From Artemisia argyi (Eukaryota > Streptophyta > Magnoliopsida > Asterales > Asteraceae): a DNA stretch of 64,000 nucleotides. The DNA lies in assembly GCA_030686995.1 (NCBI GenBank), contig CM060691.1, positions 64,779,853 through 64,843,852 of the forward strand. Direction: 5' to 3'. Below the pieces are notes generated by a model. The model saw only the letters and a list, made by a program, of their open reading frames with translations, was not told where the DNA came from and did not search any database. This document shows positions 23,469 to 35,800 of this stretch, piece by piece. Positions within the stretch are counted from its first letter, which is position 1, and every line of letters starts with the position of its first letter. The position numbers and the translations under genes were made by a program.

Positions 23469-24628
23469 AAACATAAAAATAGTGATAGCTTCTATTTAAT
23501 AGAAACTATCTTTTTCATTTTTCATTTTAGCTTATTTATAAGCACTTTTCCATTTTTATAATTTTCTATATTTTCTAGTACCTTTAAGTATTTAAAATAA
23601 TTTTCTTAGATTTTTCCTGATTAGTTTACTATTTATTAGATTTAAAAGTAGTTTAATTAATTAAATAAGTAATAATAGTAATTAATTAGTTTTCTTAAAT
23701 TTTTAGTAACAACAGTAGGTTTTTATAATTTTTCTAAGTTTTATAAATTAGTTAAGACTTTTAGAAAATATATTTTTAGTTTCTACTATTCATTTTCCAT
23801 TTTTCTTATTTTAATTATTTAAATTAGATTTAAAGTAATTAAAAGGTAATTAATTAGTGGAATAGCCTTAAACATAATTTTTAGAAGTTTTTATAATTTT
23901 GTAGGATTCCTGTGATGGTTAAATAATTTTATAAATTTTCTCATAATTTTCTAAGTTAATTTAGTATTATTTGTAATTTAAAGTAGTTTAAATTAGTTTA
24001 ATTAAGTAAATAGTTTTTAATTAATAAAAAAATCCATAAAAAGACAAAAATATTTTTTATTTTTTATTTTTATACTTTCTTCAAGTTATTATTAAGGTTT
24101 AGAAAATATTTTGGCAAATTTTTAGTTTAATTTGTAATATTTTTCATTTTTAGATAAATTAAATTAGGTTTTAAATTAGATTTTAATTAGTTTAATTAAT
24201 TAAATAATATTTAAATAGTAAAATAATCATTTTTATAATTTCATTTTCATTTTCAATTTTCTTTTAATTTTAAATTTCAAAAGTTTCAAAAGCACCCCCT
24301 GTAGTTTGTGAATTACCAAAACCCACTTTTCCTGTCTGTTACGTGAATCTTAATTGTGAATTTGTGCATATTCCTGTATATCTGTTATTTGTGAATATTA
24401 TATCTGTGTACAAATACCAAAATAACAGTAGCAAAATCAATTCCATATCATCTGGGCTACTGTCCTCAGTGCCACTCATTCCTAAACGATTTCAAATAGC
24501 ACCATTTCAATCTCGCTGGGACTTTAACGACCCGGGGACATACTATACTATCACCGGAGAATTGGAACGAGGCTCTCTTTGACTTATTGACCTTGGTCAA
24601 TAATATCTGACTGCTTTCACACCAATCA
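20536..24628 (+). repeat. 3' LTR of element A (4093 bp)
   Basis: It matches 7768-11814 throughout, with differences concentrated in homopolymers and in the first 60 bases. A TATA box is at 21621-21628 and a long A tract starts near 23427. It ends CCAATCA and is followed by the target duplication GCGAC. Confidence 0.95.
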
Positions 24629-24633
24629 GCGAC

Positions 24634-24810
24634 ATATATTCCTATATTTAATAGCAATTAGTTACCTACCTGGGACATTTACTAACTAAGTACTTAGAGC
24701 ATTTAGTTAGGGTATTCAATGCCTTTGACAACTTGAGCCCCCTGAATGATTTATCATTCAGGAATGGTTTTGTTCAGGAAGGGTATGGTCAGGGACCTAG
24801 AGAATTTACA
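24634..24810 (-). other. S spacer downstream of RNase H
   Basis: This short stretch lies between the RNase H stop of element S and the insertion point of element A. Nothing coding or structured is seen. Confidence 0.6.
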
Positions 24811-25275
24811 TCAGGTTGGAACACTTTTTAATCTGTTGCCTGATTCTATGTCCAACATGCCCAATTCAGCTTTCAATCTTGTGAAAGTGGGTTCATCCAA
24901 GGGTTTTGTGAAGATATCAGCTAGCTGATACTCAGTGTGGATGAAATGTAATTCAATTTCTCCATTCATGATGTGGTCCCTGATGAAGTGGTATCTGATG
25001 TCAATGTGTTTGGTTCTTTGATGAAGTACTGGATTATTTGAGATGGCTATGGCACTAGTGTTATCACAAAAGATGGGTACCATCTTATACTGAATGCCAT
25101 AGTCAGTCAGTTGGCTCTTCATCCATAGTACATTTGCACAACATCCTGTAGCAGCCATATATTCAGCTTCAGCTGAGGACATGGCCACTGATTGTTGTTT
25201 CTTTGTACTCCAACACACAAGTTTACCACCAAGGAATTGACAGGATCCTAAGGTACTTTTCTGTCCATATTGCAT
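24811..25275 (-). pseudogene. RNase H of copia element S
   Basis: On the minus strand the frame carries the typical copia RNase H sequences KLVCWSTKKQQSVAMSSAEAE, NNPVLHQRTKHIDIRYHF and HTEYQLADIFTKPL. It overlaps the end of the RT frame by a few codons in another phase, which marks a frameshift near 25260 (MDRKVP versus [10 protein letters not shown]). In an active element RNase H removes the RNA template during cDNA synthesis. Confidence 0.9.
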
Positions 25276-26777
25276 CCTGCATAGTCAGAGTCAGTGTACC
25301 CTTTGAGATCAAATCCTGAGCATTTTGCGTAATATAAACCAAGGTTTGATGTACCCTTCAGGTACCTGAAGATTCTCTTGACAGCAGTGAGATGAGACTC
25401 TTTTGGATCAGCCTTATATCTTGCACACAGACAGACTGAGAATTGGATATCAGGCCTAGATGCAAGTAAGTACATCAGGGAGCCTATCATTCCCCTGTAT
25501 TGGGTTTGGTTCACTGATTTGCAAGTGAGGTCAGGGCCAAGGTTGTTTGGAGGAACCATAGGAGTCTTCACTGAAGAGCAATCAGTGAGCTCATACTTCT
25601 TCAGTAGGTTCCTCAGGTATTTTTCTTGACAAATGGATATTCCTTTTTCAGTTTGTTTGATTTGGAGTCCAAGAAAGTATATGAGTTCACCCATCATGCT
25701 CATTTCAAACTTTGTGGTCATCAGTTTCTCAAACTGTTTGCAAAGTTTGTAGCTTGTGGGGCCAAAGATGATGTCATCAACATACACTTGAACAAGAATG
25801 ACATCACTCTTTGTTCTGTAGATGAACAGTGTGTTGTCAATCTTTCCTCTGAAAAACTTATTTTGGATTAGGAAGGCTGAAAGAGTTTCATACCATGCCC
25901 TGGGAGCTTGTTTCAGCCCATAAAGGGCCTTGTTAAGCTTGTAGACATGGTTGGGGTATTCACTACTTTCAAAGCCAGGAGGTTGTTGCACATAGACATC
26001 TTCTTTGATGTTACAATTTAGGAATGCACTTTTGACATCCATTTGGTAAACCTTAAAGTTCATGTAAGTTGCATAGGCAAGGAGGATCCTGATGGCTTCC
26101 ATTCTAGCAACAGGTGCAAAGGTTTCCTCATAGGCTATACCTTCTTGTTGATTATATCCTTTGGCAACCAGTCTTGCTTTGTTTTTGATGATTGTGCCAT
26201 TCTCATCAGTCTTGTTTTTAAAGACCAATTTCATACCAATGATTAAAACACCCTGAGGGCATTCAACAAGGGTCATGACATCATTTCTGTCAAATTGTTC
26301 CAATTCATCTCTCATAGCCTGAACCCAGCTTTCATAAGTCAGGGCTTCTTTGACATTTTTAAGCTCGATTTCAGAGAGATAGTCAGCATAAAGATATATA
26401 TTGGCTGAGGCTGCTTTGAGTTTTGCAGCCATGCTTCTTGTGAGCATGCCTTCAGTGGGTTCACCAATGATGTTCACAAGCTCAATAATTTTGGATCTTG
26501 TCCAGCTATCCTGAGGTTTGGGATAGGAATTTGAGCTTGAAGGAGCCTTATTAGGTTTAGACACAGGAACATGAGGTGACTCATCAATATGTGCTTCAGT
26601 GACATTTTTGGGAACAACTTGTTCTGAGGGTTCCTGAACAATTTGTTCAGTGGTTGCAGTCTCATTGGAGACCTGCTGAGTTCCAATGAACTCACTGATG
26701 GCTGGTTGGGGTAGGATGTGAGGGATGATATAGTAGGAGACATCAGCATCAGCTTGGTATTGGGTTGAGGGGTTGTT
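25248..26777 (-). pseudogene. Reverse transcriptase of copia element S
   Basis: This is a long minus-strand frame (26564-25248) with the copia RT landmarks [52 protein letters not shown], the catalytic VYVDDIIFG, and [11 protein letters not shown]. The N-terminal end follows a degenerate Pro/Ser-rich integrase-RT linker (26565-26777). The domain itself has no stop, which makes it the best preserved part of S. One frameshift separates it from RNase H. Confidence 0.92.
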
Positions 26778-27699
26778 CTAAGGATGGTACTCATCAGGAG
26801 GATATCTTGATGAGTCATCAATACCAATTTCATCAACTGAGGAATTTGAGATCCTAATTGATTCAGTGCTCTCATCAACAGTAATGTGATAAGTTTCCTC
26901 AGTTTTTTGTCTCCTTGTGTTGAACACCCTGAAGGCTTTAGAAACCAGAGAATATCCCAGGAAATATCCATCATCAGCTTTGGCATCAAATTTACCTAAG
27001 TGATCCTTGTGATTATGAATTAACACAGGACACCCAAATACATGAAAGTAGCTAATGTCAGGGATCCTTCCTTTGAATATCTCATAAGGAGTCTTATTGT
27101 GCCTTTTCACAATGATTGACCTATTTTGAGTGTAGCAAGCTGTTTTGACTGCCTCAGTCTAGAAATGTTTTGAGAGGACTGAGCCATTTAACATTGTCCT
27201 TGCTGACTCAATGAGTGTTCTATTTCTCCTTTCAGCTACTTCATTTTGCTCAGGAGTATAGGGAGAAGTGAAATTTCGAGAAATTCCTTTCTCATCACAG
27301 AAACACTCAAGGTCTTGGTTTTTGAATTCAATGCCATTGTCAGTTCTAGTTTGTTTAACTTTAACATCATTTTGATTTTCAATGTTCCTGACAAATGACA
27401 TTATGGTACCAGCTGCCTGACTTTTTTTGGTCAGGAAGTAAACCCAAGTGTATCTTGAGTACTCATCCACTATGACCAGAGTATACTTCTCATGGTGAAT
27501 GGACATTGGACTGACAGGTCCAAAAAGGTCCATGTGGAGAAGATGTAGGCAGCTTTTGATGGAAAAGGTTTGTTTGGTTTTGAAAGATTCCTTGTGGTGT
27601 TTTCCTTTTTCACAAGAAGAACAAGGCTTGTCTTTGGTATACACCAGGGATGGAAGGCCCAGAACTTTGTTCTGTTTGGCCAGGTTGTTGATGCACTTG
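26778..27699 (-). pseudogene. GAG-pre-integrase and integrase of copia element S
   Basis: The minus strand starts in the GAG-pre-integrase finger at FKCINNLAKQNKVLGLPSLV, with CSSCEKGKHH next. It continues into the core with HMDLFGPVSPMS, VDEYSRYTWVYF, TDNGIEF and the Glu-containing PYTPEQNEVAERRNR. A Trp codon is TAG near 27160-27165 after SVLSKHF. The C-terminal part (27110-26778) has HVFGCPVLIHN and KADDGYFLGYS. The frame starts abruptly at 27699, where it abuts the truncated LTR of B. The upstream protease region is missing. Confidence 0.9.
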
Positions 27700-29422
27700 A
27701 AATTTATAAGGGTGAATTACCAAATCTAGAAACAACACATACGAGCAAGTGTACTCGTCCGTTATAGCAAGATATGATGGTAAATCGGGATCGTTCGCAG
27801 GGATTTGTGAGTGAATCAAAATATAAGTCTAAAAGTAAATCTCTAATGTACGCAAATATGATAATAAGCAAATTCAATAAATTAAAAACTACACTTGTTT
27901 AGACTAGTTTTCTACTTAATGACACACATGATTGTGATAACTTTTGATAACATGTTGGTTGAGATAATTAGATGGTGATCTAATCTATTGTTTCTACAAG
28001 TTAAACTTCGGCCAAGAGTTTAGTTCATAAAAACAAGCTTTAGGTGTAAACCAATCAATTCAAGATATATCCAAGGTTCATAAGGTATGGTTGATATCTT
28101 AAACACAAGAAAAACTTTAATTACCAATCAAATACTCTTAGGAAATGGTCAATACAAAAGGTAACCTCTTCATAGACAAAAAGGTCACAATCGTTTATAA
28201 ACATTTAAACTTTCGTCCTACTAAAGGTTTACAAACAATCCGATTTGACGTTATAAAAGAATTCTTATTACAATCATACTTCTTGTTTCTTTGTTTAGTC
28301 AAGAATAATTATGGTGAAAAACAATCATTCATAGACAAATGATTATAACTAGTTGAATAATAACAAATCTTTCGACATTTGAAACTATTATCAATTAGTT
28401 AGCCTTGGCTAAACAAATGTCACTATGAAACTTAAGGTATAATTGGTTCTTAGGATTGACTTGAAATTGAATTAAAACATGTTATCACAATCATCACTAT
28501 CACTAAGTATAAAACATCATCAAAACAAGTGTAAAAAGATTACTATCCACTCATGGCAAACATGCAAATAAACTCAGAATATTTAACATAAGAATCCATG
28601 GTTATAAGTCTTACAATGCTTTGAAATTGATAACTAATGACAAGGTATTGATAACCTAAGAGTTGGTGATGATTTCTTGAGATTTTCGGGTTTCAAATGT
28701 TGCTTCCTTGGTCCTCCAAAGTTCCTGGTTCTTTCTGCACGAATTTTCCTCCTTAGAGAGCTAGAACATGATAATAATTGTGTGTAGTAATGAGAGTAAA
28801 TGGTATCTTCAATTGTGTGTTGAATGGTGTTGAGTTATGCACTTTTGAGGTCCCTTATAAGCTTGTCCAACACTCTTGGTCATAAATAAGAACTTAAATG
28901 CTGGAACTTGGACAATAAGACACTAAAAATGGCCTAGAACCATGTGACAAAAGACCAAAATTCGTGCACAAAAGTTGGCAAAAACATGCAGAATTGACCA
29001 TCCGATCGGTTGCAGGTTGGCACCGATCGGTTGGTGAGAGGTAATTATGGCCATCCGATCGGTTTCACACCAACCGATCGGATGGTAATTTCTGGCAGCT
29101 TTGGACTTTGACTTTGACTTGTGTAGCTCTTTATGTACTATCCAAACTTGATTAACTTCTGAACTTGGAACTTTGAGATGGCAAAACTTAGGTTCTCATA
29201 TGAATTACTTCATAGATTGGACTTTTGAGCTTGGGAATCTTCGTGTAATCGCGTATACTTCATTTCCTTCACTTTTTCTTCATTTTTCCTGCATTTGGCT
29301 ACATATGCTACAAAAACATACTTTGATACGATTTAGTGGCAAAAACATATAAAAACAACCCAATATCATACACAAAAACATTAATAACGCTTATAAAAAT
29401 ATGTTAACTTTGAGCATTATCA
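27700..29422 (-). repeat. 3' LTR of element B, truncated at its U5 end
   Basis: It matches 52633-54320 with few differences. The homology stops at 27700 (AAATTTATAAGGG), so the terminal 28 bases seen at 52605-52632 are absent. A TATA-like CTTATAAGGG lies near 28852-28861 (minus strand). Four CCGATCGG palindromes lie upstream of it at about 29000-29085. Confidence 0.9.
29000..29085 (-). promoter_or_regulatory. CCGATCGG palindrome cluster in U3 of B
   Basis: There are four copies of the core CCGATCGG. Two of them form a perfect 14-bp inverted repeat, CCATCCGATCGGTT (29051-29064) and AACCGATCGGATGG (29072-29085), with a 7-base loop. In the sense direction of the LTR the cluster lies some 140-230 bases upstream of the TATA-like box. 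Its function is unknown. Confidence 0.5.
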
Positions 29423-29438
29423 AATCCCCCACACTTAA
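29423..29438 (-). other. Polypurine tract of element B
   Basis: The minus strand reads TTAAGTGTGGGGGATT immediately before the LTR start TGATAATGC. It is the plus-strand primer of the same type as in A and C. Confidence 0.8.
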
Positions 29439-30374
29439 ACTTTGCTTGTCCTCAAGCAAATCTAGAAAAAAACTAAATATCCACTTGGTAACCAAAAATG
29501 ATTAGAAAAATGTGATGCAAATCTACCAAGTACAAGTACAAGATATGATTCATCGTTTTAAGCTTTAGTAGTGAAAAATCAAGATGTTTGACAATACCCA
29601 ATGATTTTCTTGCTTGGTTAACATTTCTAAATACCTCACGAAAAAGAAACAAAGTAGAAATCGCTCAATCATTCATTTATTTAGGTAGTGGAGTAAATAA
29701 GAGAAATCACACTCATTGCTCAGTCATGATCTAATTATTACCATAAGCTTGTACAAGAAACAAAACTACACCGCAATGGCGTAGCACCAAGTCTACATAT
29801 CAAAGAGGTCTTTTATTCGGGTTATAATGTAAGGCTTTGGGTTGTACCAAGCTTATGTTTAAACATCTCATAAAAAACATAATAGATTACTGGCGCGAGT
29901 TCTTGATTACTCAAAAACCGGATGGTCACTACAATATTCTTGTACTTGATATTCTCACAAAGCCATTACAATATCCGGATAGATAAAGTAATTTGGTAAG
30001 GGTAGGGATAAGGCATGGGAATATTTACGAAATTGGTTTTTAATAGAAAAATAAAGTAAAGTCTAATACCCATTGTTGCTAGCCACCAAACAAACCACGA
30101 ACCCATAAATGATTATAGTTACAATCTTCATCTTCTTCAAATAACAATACATCGATTCGTCATAAGAATATTCTTCATACTTAGCATACTGGCTAACAAC
30201 ATATCACAAGATTTCCTTTATTCACATATATAGCACATTTGCTATAATTGTCACCTTATAGTTGCGATGATTTTTTTTTTTTATTTATTTTTTTATTTTT
30301 TTTATTTTTTTTTTACAAATAAACTCCCCCACACTTCGCATAAGCATCACCACAACAATTTTTTTTTTCTTTTT

Positions 30375-30411
<37 letters not shown>

Positions 30412-31548
30412 CAAATAAACTCCCCCACACTTTGCATAAGTATCACCACAACAATACAAATAAGAAGCTGCAGTCTCTGTATTTGTCGGAATGGCACACA
30501 CATGATTGGTGAAGTGTGGCTAAATAATAATCATCAGAAACTATCCAACAACCAAGCAACTAGCAACCACCATTTAGACTTTGACAAGGGTTAGGCTAAG
30601 GTTTAAAGGGTAAAATATTTTTGTATTTTTCTGGATTTATCAAAAACGAAAAGGATGGCTCGAAGGGTGTAACTAAGGGTATCTAGTGTTAAAAATAAAC
30701 GCTAACAAAAGGGTTAAAAATTGGAAATTAACTAATCAATGTGATTAGCTAAAAATCAATAATGAAGGCTATTTGGTTAAAATCCTAAAGTTGCCTCTTA
30801 TCACGTATGCAAACTTATATTACAAAAATGTAATCTCACAACGGTCTCGTAATGATTTACAAGCACAAGTTCTTGAATAAATAAAATCACCGGCACACTC
30901 ATAACAAAAGATTCAAGCATAAAAGATGTATGCTAGATATGAAATAGGCTCAAATCCTCACAATTTAGTGGAAGGGTTATAATATGTGCTAGCAAATGTT
31001 ATCGATCCCAGAATGGATTGCAATATTAATCAGGACACATCTCAAATTTTTCAAAAATTACTATTTTTACCAGTGGATTGATCCAGTTATTCTAATAAAT
31101 TATTCCTAAAAGCGTGAAAACAACTAGATTACAAGGACAAACAAAATTTAAAAATTAAATCGATATTAGACTTAATTTCTTTTTTTACCTACTCACCCCC
31201 CCCCCCCCCCCCCACACTTAAGTTAAACATTGTCCTCAATGTGATAAATGAAAAAGCATAAAAGTAGGGAAAATGAGAAAATAAACCGTGATATCCGGTG
31301 TTATCAAATCTTCTGTTTCTTGTAGTCAACACCTGTATTATTAGAAACAAAAACAAACAAACAAAAAACATTGCAGTTTTATTCAAATTAGTGGCACAGC
31401 CCCACACTTAAGTTCGACCAAGTAGTAAAACTTTGGGGTATAAACACTGAAAATCAAAAACAAAATAAAAATAAAACACAAGGGTTGCCTCCCGAGAAGC
31501 GCTTGTTTTATTAACGAGTCCTCAGCCGGACTCAAACTTCGAAATAGA
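29439..31548 (-). other. 3' non-coding region of element B
   Basis: About 2.1 kb separates the integrase stop from the PPT, where some Athila elements carry an env-like ORF. No such ORF is visible. Minus-strand AAGTGTGGGG or similar motifs occur several times (near 31400, 31210, 30425 and 30330). The 44-base blocks at 30317-30360 and 30413-30457 are near-identical copies separated by a T-tract. A hairpin, ACATTG AGGA CAATGT, lies at 31226-31241. Confidence 0.7.
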
Positions 31549-32835
31549 TTATGAAGTTTTAGTGTTATGTTTCCTTTTAGGGATATACAACACATTTCCT
31601 ATCACAATTCCCTCTCCTGTTTCATCTATGTTTTCCAATTTAACATTTTCCCATGCTCTAGGAAGAGCATCATAGATAAAACCATTACTGTGTGCCCAAG
31701 GAACAATTTCCTTGTGTGGAGCCATGAATGTGATAGCTTCATATTCAAATTCGGATGAAATTTCCTTATTAGAAATCATGTTTAATTGCTCTTTATCATA
31801 ATAGAGTTTAATTCGGTGCCCATTTACAATGAAACTTCCACCATGTTTGTCATAAAGTTCAACATAACCTGATGGAAATCCATGTTTCACTATATATGGT
31901 CCAAACCATTTTGGTTTGAGTTTAGGAGCTTTAAACTTGTATTTCATATTGAAAAGCAGAACTTTATCTCAAGCTTTGAATTGTTTTCGAATTCTTAGCT
32001 TTCTATCGTGATAAGCTTTGGTTCTTGCTTTGTATAGCTTGGAGTTTTCATAAGCTTGAAGTCTTAACTCATCAAGTTCATGTAATTGCAAAAATCTCTT
32101 TTCTCCAGCTATTTTTAAATCAGGATTACAGCTTCTTAACGCCCAATAAGCACGGTGTTCAAGTTCGAACGGTAGATGACATGTTTTCCCATACAAGAGT
32201 CTGTACGGTGTCGCACCAATTGGTGTCTTATATGCCGTACGAAATGCCCATAGAGCGTCATCTAATTTCCTTGACCAAACGGAAGGATTGTCTTTAACCG
32301 TTTTTTTAAGTATTCTTTTTATAGCTCTATTGGTATTTTCGACTTGACCACTAGTTTGTGGATGATAAGCTGTAGCAAAAATGATGATGAACTCCATATC
32401 GTTTCATTACTTTCTCCATTTGTTTATTATAGAAATGGGATCCTCTATCACTTATTAAAGCTTTAGGAATTCCATAGTGAGCAAAAAGCTTATTGAGAAA
32501 GTTGACAACAACTCGTGCATCGTTAGTAGGAAGAGCTTCAGCTTCAACCCATTTAGAAACATAATCGATTGCAACGAGGATATTTTCGTATTTGTGTGAT
32601 TTAGGGAAGGGTCCTATAAAATCAATTCCCCAAATATCGAATATTTCACAGACTTGAATGCTCTTTTGCGGCATTTCGTCTCTTCGAGAAAGGTTACCGG
32701 ATTTTTGGCACGCATTACAGTTTTGAACAAGAGTATACGCTTCTTTGAAAATTGTAGGCCAATAGAATCCAGCATCAAAAACTTTTCTAACTGTAGTGGA
32801 AGGACCATAATGTCCCCTAGTTGGGCCATGATGAC
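31549..32835 (-). pseudogene. Integrase of element B
   Basis: Read on the minus strand: the second half of the HHCC finger ([21 protein letters not shown]), the core with [16 protein letters not shown] and the Glu-containing SGQVENTNR, then the C-terminal part with [14 protein letters not shown] and NGHRIKLYY. One frameshift is near 32390 (VHHHF to [10 protein letters not shown]) and a TGA near 31967 falls just before DKVLLFN. The C-terminus is extended by some 80 residues beyond the usual end and stops at 31549. The upstream end is cut at 32835 by solo LTR F; the reading continues at 37142 into ILDECH. Confidence 0.9.
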
Positions 32836-35800
32836 TGATTGGCCTGAAACAGTCAGAAAATATCAACCAAGTAATGGTCAACAAGTCAAACAGCTTAGGC
32901 CAATACTCCGTGGAGTTTAGTGTTTCCCCGGATCGTTAAATCCCAACGAGGCGTGAAATCTGAAAGAAAACGACTTTGAGATCAGGTGATTTGAACAAAA
33001 AAAAGGTTAAAGTGATTTGTACTACTGAAATATAATTGTGAATAGCTTTAATAAGCTATATCAACGAATACGTGAAATCAGATAAGTACAAGTGAAAAGG
33101 GACTGGAAAATGTAAACGTTTATTATTTAAACGAAAACAAAAACAACTTTAACTATAGTAGGAGTTTGCAAGCCTTAGGGGCTTAAATGCAAATTAAATA
33201 AACTTGAAATATTTATTTTATAATTATTAATTTATTTAAAATTTAATAAAACAAAAAAAATGTAAAAAGATATAAAATATACGTTTATATTTAAGTAAAC
33301 GTAAACGTACGAAATTTAAATGTGAATTCTATAAAATACAACTTCCACAAATATGAAAATTATTTTTTTGCAATCCTAAACTTATTAGAAAATTATTAGA
33401 AAATTAAAATTATTTTTATAACTATTTAATTAATTATTATTATTTAATAACTATTTTTAATTAGTTAATAATTCACTAATAAATAGAAAAATGTAAAATA
33501 AGTCTAGAAATATAAAATTAAAATTTCTAAAAGTCTAAAATATTATAAAACTTATTTTAAAACTAAAATTATATTTTTCACACTATTTATCTATTTATTA
33601 TTAATTAATTATTATTTAATTATTATTTAACTAATTATATTGATTTAAATTATTATAAATACTAAAAAGACTTAGATAATTATGAAAAATTTTATATATC
33701 TAATTAACCATCACAGGAATCCAAAAAAATTATAAAAATTTTATATTATGTATTTTTAATCTAATTTACTAATTATTATTCTATTTATTAATTAATTATC
33801 AATTAAACTAATTATATTATTAAAAATAGAAAATGAACATTATAAATCCTAGAAAAATTTATAAAAATGTTTTACCTTATATAAAAGCTATAAAAATTAT
33901 AAAAACTAGGTGGTACTTTATAAAATATAATTATGCTATTTAATTTTTATTTATTAATTAATTATTAATTAAACTAATATTAATTCTAAATATTACCAAA
34001 TGACAAAAGAAAATTCTGGAAAAATTTAGAAAAATACTTTAATATTAGAAAGATTTAATAAAAATATAAAATAGCCGAAGTGCTTATAAATAAAGTAAAA
34101 AGAAAATTAAATAGATAATTTCTATTAAATAGAAGCTATCACTATAATTAAGTTTGTCTTTTTCTGTTTTTTTCTATTATAAAACTAACAAAATACTTAA
34201 AATAAGAAACTTTTATAAAGGAAAATAATTTAGAAACTCAGAATAAGCACTATGATTGCTTATTATACCAAACAGTTGACTAAGTTTGACCAAACAAAGA
34301 AATTAGCTCAAATGAGCTTATGTGGGGTCCACAAGGGTAAAACCTGGCTCACCTAAGTTATTTTGGCTTAAATAAGCTAGATTTGCTGATATAAGCTCAA
34401 TGGATAAGCTAAAAAGCTGAAATAAGCAACTGCTTATTGAAGTTCTGGGTCAGAAATGGGACAGATTTCCACGGTGATTTCAGGTGGGTCCCAGTGGTGC
34501 ACAGGTCAAACAAAGGGTCAATTAATGAACCCTGGTAGGAGGGGGGTTATAAGAACCAAAATTGAAGCTTGTGGGACCACTGTGGTGGTCACAATCAACC
34601 ACCAAAGTGGTGGTGATGGTTTGTGTAGCAGGGCATCATCTTGCCCTGCAAGTGTTTTCCAGGCTGTGTAACTAGCACAATAAAATTCACAAAAATGAAA
34701 TAGATGCAAGATAATCAAGTTAAGTTGGTAGGTTACACACACAACAAATTTCAGACCCTAGATCATAACACTAAAATCACAATTATTCATGCCAATTTGG
34801 AGATTTTCTACACAAACACTTTTTGACTTTTTCTAATTTTTAGCTAAGTTGACTTATATGAAGTTTGATTGATCCTAGCTGATTATAGATGATATAATAA
34901 GCTTAAGTAAAATTAGTTTAGGCTTAAGCTACAATTGATAAGCTTATTTGAGTGTTTGTGGTACTCAAAACTCTACACAGTTAACTGTGTAGGGTTTTTC
35001 ATTTGATTTTGACTTTCTGGTTAAAAGAGACCAAGTAAATACTCAATTTGGACTGTGATAGACCTAAGAACAATGAAACAAATAAATTCAACAACTAATA
35101 ACAACAACAACACAGCTAACAAGCTTAATCCAAACACCCCTTTAACAGACTTGTTATATGATTAATGATGCAAGCTAATGATTTAAACCATGAAACTTAT
35201 TCCAACTACTGTATTATTAGATTATGAGATCATATGAACACAAAACTTCAATGGCACAAGCAGAAAACACAGACTTGTCAAATATGTGATATCCACTGTG
35301 TGATTTACAATTTTTTAGCACAAGTATTCTAATGAACAAACTAAGAAATTTATATTATGAGATCACTAAACCATAACTCAGAAACATAAAAACACAATGA
35401 TTTAAGTAATAAACTGCTTATATAATAAATTGGTAAAGGTTGAGTAAAAAGCTTACAAGAAGCTATCCAGCTGAAACTATGAAACAAGGACCAAGAAACA
35501 ACCCTAGCAGCTTACCAATAAGCCTCTAAACCCATTGCCATCCAAAATCCACAATGCTCCAGCTGTGATCTTCTTTCACCATGATTTTTTTATTTTTCAT
35601 TATTTTTTCTTGATTTTTTTATATTTTTGGTTTTTATGAATATAGCTACTTTTAAGGTTTCTAAAAGCTTTCAATAGCTTTCTGAGGAGCTTAAATGAGC
35701 TTCTCAGTCCTTAACAACAACTATAAACAACATTTAATTTATCATGAGATTTTGAGGAAAAATAGCATAAACTGAATTCAAAACACAATACTTGAAATTG

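Larger units (their letters stand above)
7768..24628 (+). mobile_element. Element A: full-length Athila-type Ty3/gypsy retrotransposon
   Basis: The two LTRs (7768-11814 and 20536-24628) start TGATGAG and end AATCA. They are flanked by the perfect 5-bp target duplication GCGAC (7763-7767 and 24629-24633). The order inside is PBS, gag, protease, RT, RNase H, integrase, a non-coding region, then PPT. RT before integrase makes this Ty3/gypsy. The DLGAS protease, the FMDD RT motif and the Asp-tRNA-type PBS point to the Athila/Tat group. The coding region carries several stops and frameshifts and a solo LTR in integrase, so A is no longer autonomous. By eye the LTRs differ at a few percent of sites. 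It sits in the spacer between pol and the 3' ORF of copia element S. Confidence 0.95.

Noticed and set aside
28145..28342. Short frame in the B 3' LTR as a small gene
   Set aside because: It lies within the LTR, and no family match or coding signature was seen. The 5' LTR copy has a different stop.
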